DNA from: Macropodus opercularis
Lineage: Eukaryota > Chordata > Actinopteri > Anabantiformes > Osphronemidae
Assembly (NCBI GenBank): GCA_030770545.1
Contig: CM061094.1
Span: forward strand, 977,501-1,041,500
Reading direction: 5' to 3'
Length of the DNA: 64,000 nt
Below, one piece after another: positions 59,277-64,000 of this stretch. The position numbers were made by a program, and so were the translations under genes. The notes below the pieces were generated by a model, which was given only the letters and a program-made list of their open reading frames with translations, was not told where the DNA came from and ran no database searches. How positions within the stretch are numbered: the first letter of the stretch is position 1; each line of letters starts with the position of its first letter.

Positions 59277-61127
59277 AAAGCACTTTGTGTTGCTAGAACC
59301 ACATACTATTCATCATTAATTGAGGAAAATAAAAACAACCCCAGGTTTCTGTTCAGCTCTGTAGCCAGGCTGACTAAGAGTCATAGTTGTGTTGAGCCTA
59401 GTGTCCCTTTAAATCTCAGCAGCAACGACTTTATGAATTTCTTTACCAATAAAATCATAACCATTAGAGAAAAGATTTATCAGAATCTGTCAACAAAAGT
59501 CATAAACCGATCTGCAGATCCAACAGCCTTAGATCTGCTGGTTAGACCTATGTCTTACTTAAACTGTTTTTCCCCCATAGATCACACTGAGTTAACTTCA
59601 ATAATTAACTCTGCTAAATCAGCTACTTGTCTCTTAGACTCAATCCCAACCAGATTACTCAAAGAAATTCTTCCATTAATCAGCACGTCCATATTAAATC
59701 AAATCAACCAATCGCTGGTTACAGGCTACGTACCACAGGCTTTAAAGTTGCTGTGGTCAAACCTTTATTGAAAAAACCTACTCTTGACCCTAGAGAACTT
59801 GCAAATTATAGGCCTATATCCAATCTGCCCTTTATTTCTAAAGTTCTTGAAAAAACCGTAGCTAAACAATTATGTGACCACTTGCGTAGAAATGACCTAT
59901 ATGAAGATTTCTAGTCAGGATTCAGATTACATCATAGCACAGAAACAGCTCTGATTAGAGTCACTAATGATCTTCTCACAGCTTCAGACAATGGTCTAGT
60001 TTCTGTACTTGTCCTGTTAGATCTTAGTGCAGCATTTGATACGATAGATCACAAGATTCTATTGCAGAGACTGGAACATAGTTGGATTAAAGGAAAAGCA
60101 CTGGGATGGTTTAAGTCTTATCTGTTGAACAGATTCCAATTCGTCCATGTTCATGATCAATCTTCCATCCGCACAGGAATTAGCTTTGTTGTTCCACAGG
60201 GTTCTGTGCTTGGTCCAATACTTTTCAGTCTTTACATGTCTCCCCTTGGTAATATTATTAGAAAACATTCTATAAATTTCCACTGCTATGCAGATGATAC
60301 TCAGTTATATTTGTCCATGAAACCAGAGGAAACAAACCAATTAGTCAAACTTCAGACTTGTTTAAATGATATCAAATCCTGGATGTCCCATAACTTTCTA
60401 CAACTGAATTCAGATAAAACTGAGGTTATTATAATTGGTGCTAAAAACCAGAGAGACTCTTTATTGAATCAGATTGTTTCTCTGGATGACATAACGTCAG
60501 CTTCAAGTTCTACTGTCAGGAACCTTGGTGTCATTGTTGACCAAGATCTGTCCTTTACACCATATATTAAAGAAATCTCTAGAACTGCCTACTTCCACCT
60601 GAGGAATATTGCTAAAATTAGGAGCATCCTCTCACAGAGTGATGCTGAAAAATTAATCCATGCATTTGTTACCTCTAGGCTTGACTACTGTAACTCGCTA
60701 CTCATAGGTTGTCCCAATAACTCTTTGAAAATCCTCCAATTAATTCAAAATGCTGCAGCCAGAGTTCTGACTGGACTTAGGAAGAGAGATCACATCTCCT
60801 ACATTAGCTTCTCTGCATTGGCTCCCTGTCAAATCTAGGATAGAATTCAAAATTCTTCTCCTCACCTACAAAGCTCTTCATAATAAAGCTCCATCTTATC
60901 TTAAAGACCTCATGGCTCCTTATGCTCCCAACAGAACGCTTCGTTCTCAGAGTGCTGGTCTGCTTGTGGTTCCTAGAGTTTCTAAATGTAGAATGGGAGG
61001 CAGAGCATTTAGCTACCAAGCTCCTCTCCTATGGAACCAGCTTCCAGTCCAGGTTCGAGAAGCAGACACCCTCTCTAGTTTTAAAACTAGGCTTAAAACC
61101 TTTCTTTTTGACAAAGCGTATAGTTAG
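59277..61127 (+). pseudogene. LINE reverse transcriptase, broken
   Basis: In order: ARTTYYSSLIEENKNNPRFL, then ANYRPISNLPFISKVLEK, LLDLSAAFDTIDHKILL, VPQGSVLGPILFSLYMSPLG, the catalytic FHCYADDTQLYLS (YADD box at about 60288), and a C-terminal LHWLPVKSRIEFKILLLTYK and WNQLPVQVREADTLSSFKTR. The frame is broken by a shift near 59720, a TAG at 59912 in place of a sense codon within DF-SGFR, and a shift near 60800. The CR1/L2 clade is inferred from motif style. Confidence 0.9.
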
Positions 61128-61719
61128 AGATGGTTCTGGTCACTCTGAACCATCTCTTAGTTAAGCTGCTATAGACTTAGATGCTGGGGGACGTCCTTCA
61201 TTCACTGAGCTCTTTATTCTCTTTTTCTTCTATCCGCTAACATGCCTCCATTTCCACATGTGACTAACTTTGTCCCTTTTCTCTCCTAGTTGTGCTTCTC
61301 CCCTTCTGTCTCTCTCTATCCTCATCTCCAGGTATCATCAGACTCAGAGTCGTGTGTCTCCAGTGTTCAGTTGCTGGTCCAACCATCCTGCCTGTGTCTG
61401 TTGCTGCTTGTTTTGTTGTTGTGGTTGTGTTCTTTTCTCTCTTCTCTATCCCCTCACCCCAACCGGTCAAGGCAGATGGCCGCCCACACTGAGCCTGGGT
61501 CTGCTGGAGGTTTCTTCCTCGTTAGAGAGGGAGTTTTTCCGCTGTTGCTATTTAAATGTACAATTTATCGATTGGCTACAATTAAAAGCTGCTCTATGTG
61601 GGAATTGTTGGGTTTAGTTGTGTAAGGTCTTAAAACCTTACTTGTAAAGTGCCCTGAGATAACTGATGTTGTGAATTGGCGCTATATAAATAAAGTTGAA
61701 TTGAAAATTGAATTGAATT
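59277..61719 (+). mobile_element. 5'-truncated L2-type LINE, about 2.4 kb
   Basis: Reverse transcriptase domain (59277-61127), 3'UTR with GAGCCTGGGTCTGCTGGAGG and TTTCTTCCTCGTTAGAGAGG, then GATAACTGATGTTGTGAATT, GGCGCTATATAAATAAAG and a TTGAA/TGAAT-type tail ending near 61719. ORF1 and the endonuclease are missing, the common fate of LINE copies. The tail is the one shared with 20625 and 22146. It lies about 17 kb upstream of ntrk3 in the opposite orientation. Confidence 0.92.
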
Positions 61720-64000
61720 AATGCTGACGCCAGTAAGGTCCGTATTATGTTTACTGATCTGTTTCATGTTGTCACTGTTATAATTGACCTACAGTCTCTG
61801 TTGGTCATCCATGTGTCACCATAACTGTACTATAACTCTACACTAGCGCCTGGTTGCAGTATTTTTCCCTGTGAGCTTTTCCTGTGCAGTGATTTTGTGT
61901 GAATTTGCTGTTTTCTTTTGATCGCGTAATTTCATTGGTTGGTTTTTTCTTGTTCCTTATTAAATGATTTATATTTTGTGTACGTTGTGTGTGTCCTCCC
62001 TCCTCTTGTTTTGGTCGGGCCGCCTAGTGGCTTTAGTTAGTTCGAAACAGTTGTGAGCATGTTAACTGAAATGAGTAACATACTGTAAGATTATGTCGTT
62101 ATTAATTTGGATCTTTCTGATCACACATCTCCTTGTTTACTTTATCATTCTTTCAATACGTTTGTTTTGTTTTGTTTTTAAATCGTCTTCAGATAAACAT
62201 TTTTAAAACAATGCTACACAGATGAAGGGAGCGTATTGACGCATTAATAGTTCTGTGTACGGCAGCTTGAATTCCTTTTTCTGTGACTTGGTTCCAAATG
62301 AAAGCAGTCCGGTCATGTCTGTACTTTAAGTACTGAGAATCTTTGAGTATTCAGCAAATAAAATCATTTTAAAATCAGTATAATGAGAATATTCGGCTCC
62401 ACTTCAGCACTGATTAAAAGAGCATCCTGACATATGTGTTTATGGCTAGTGTGTCATTTTTAATAACAGCCCGCATGTTTGTCCAGACTGAACTTTTTAT
62501 AGCAACATATAGAACAATACCAGTTAGTTAGCACAAAGTATCTGTACAGTAGCTGAGGCATAGAATGAAATAAAATGATGAATAGAGACAAATTCACAAA
62601 AACACAAACTGATAACGACTGAATAAGTGTGAACAGGCAGACTCTCAGTAGCAGGAGCTGTGTGGGGCCTTGGTGCTGACTCGTCTATGTGTTGATGCTG
62701 CCACAGTGTGGAGAGAAGGTGGAAAAGACCAAAGCAAGCCCATGTCGGTGAGAAGGCTAATATGTGTGCGTCTCTTTCTGGAGTCTAACGCTGGACTGTT
62801 CAGACGTGGCTGTAGATGTAAACGTCTACAACAGTGGCTGCAGGTTCCCTCAAGCCCATGTCTGACATGTAGCCAAAGCTGAACCAATGCACATGAATTT
62901 CAGGTTGCTGCATTCGTTCTAGATCAGTCACACGCACATGAAGACTCTACTCCCTTCATCAACAGCATGATCACATGACCAACAGATGTCACCAGAGGAG
63001 AAGTTATGGGAACAGATGGATCCCACAGCTCATGACACAACACAAGAGACTTCAGGAAGGTTCCTCAACAAACTAGATCTTGCGTCACTAAATTGTGTAT
63101 ATTTTGTTATTTCTAAATACTATTATTATTATAACTTTGTGTAGGTTGTAAATGAGGTTTTACGTGTTTTTCTTGTTTACTTCTATCCAAAACAAGAGGC
63201 AACGAGCTGATGTCAGCCTCAGGGCCTTCTGTGGAAGTGATCACAGTATCACACACAAAGTAAAGCCCAAATATGGTCGTGACAGGAAGTGCAGGCCGAA
63301 AACCTCACATTTGCATCAGTGAAGCGCTGATGTCACAGCTTGTGCAGTGAATGCAACTATTTGTGGCATGTTGTGGTACAGTAGCTGTTGTAGGTAGTGT
63401 GTCGTCCTTTTTGCGATCACTCGTTCTAGATGTTTGTCGTTGTTTTTGTTTAATTCTGTGGTATGTGTGTGGGTGCTGGGCGAGGAGAGGAACTTTAGAA
63501 ATCGGGAAGGCTCGTTGCCATTCCTGACTGCTGTGTTTTGACTGTATGGAATGCAGCTGGATCACATGACAGCTGGTGCTGTCAGGTGTAAAAAAGAAAG
63601 CGTTTCAGGGTTTGAACAGGGAGGCGGCTTTGGAAACGCTCGCATGTAGACTGTTCTTTAGACGCCACTGGACACTTAGAAACACTAAACACAAAGCAAT
63701 GATGCGACAAACTACTACAAGAGTGAAACAAAGATCAAAGGTATTAGTATGGCCCACCAAGCAAACAAACAAACAAACAAATCAAACAAACAAACAACCC
63801 GCTGCCTGTGACTGAGTTCTTGTATAACTGAAACGGACACCAGGTGTAAAATACTCTTACTGATTAATGGAGGTAAACACAGTAAAGAAACAGGAAGTGG
63901 GTGTCCAAAAGGGACACACCAGGAAATAAACAAATCCAAAAACAAAGGCCGTCTATAAAAACGCTGTGTCACATTTAGCCTGAAGCTCTGAAGTCACACT
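61720..64000. other. Right flank, no recognised gene
   Basis: AT-rich DNA with a (CAAA)n array at 63772-63798 and a dispersed-repeat core at 63892-63945 similar to 28506-28555. No exon or RNA gene was recognised. Confidence 0.5.
63772..63798. repeat. (CAAA)n microsatellite
   Basis: CAAACAAACAAA array with one TCAAA interruption. Confidence 0.95.

Overview
This window is vertebrate genomic DNA, most likely from a teleost fish. The evidence is one multi-exon gene with GT/AG introns, long intergenic tracts, (CA)n microsatellites, and repeats typical of fish genomes: L2-type LINE 3' tails, Tc1/mariner-like elements with TA target sites, and a Ty3/gypsy integrase remnant. I see no prokaryotic gene organisation, CRISPR array or operon. 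The species cannot be named from the sequence.

The only gene I can support is on the minus strand: the 5' two-thirds of a neurotrophin-3 receptor gene (ntrk3, TrkC). Twelve coding exons run from the start codon at 42084 down to 7285. All have consensus splice sites and phases that join into one 469-codon open frame plus one base. They encode a signal peptide, a leucine-rich-repeat cassette with N- and C-terminal cysteine caps, two Ig-like domains, a juxtamembrane linker with a 24-nt microexon, the transmembrane helix and the first cytoplasmic residues. The kinase exons are not recognisable in 1-7284, so they presumably lie beyond the left edge. The first exon sits in a CpG-rich promoter and 5'UTR region with a short upstream ORF.

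Layout from left to right: 1-7284 is the intron after the transmembrane exon and carries a 1.4-kb minisatellite built on a 16-bp monomer with a 167-bp higher-order period. From 7285 to 15254 lie eight exons, with two Tc1/mariner-like elements that keep their TA flanks. From 15255 to 27745 lie the three LRR exons, separated by introns holding a decayed gypsy pol fragment and L2 3' ends. From 27746 to 41809 is the 14-kb first intron, with a 300-bp polypyrimidine tract and a (CA)n array. Exon 1 and the promoter occupy 41810 to about 42640. From about 42640 to 64000 is upstream DNA with no recognisable gene. It carries a 49-bp minisatellite (about 13 copies, CpG-rich), retroelement fragments and a 5'-truncated L2 LINE with a broken reverse transcriptase.

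I did not find an undescribed biological system. The most unusual features are the two structured minisatellites, the conserved-looking microexon and the uORF in the ntrk3 leader.
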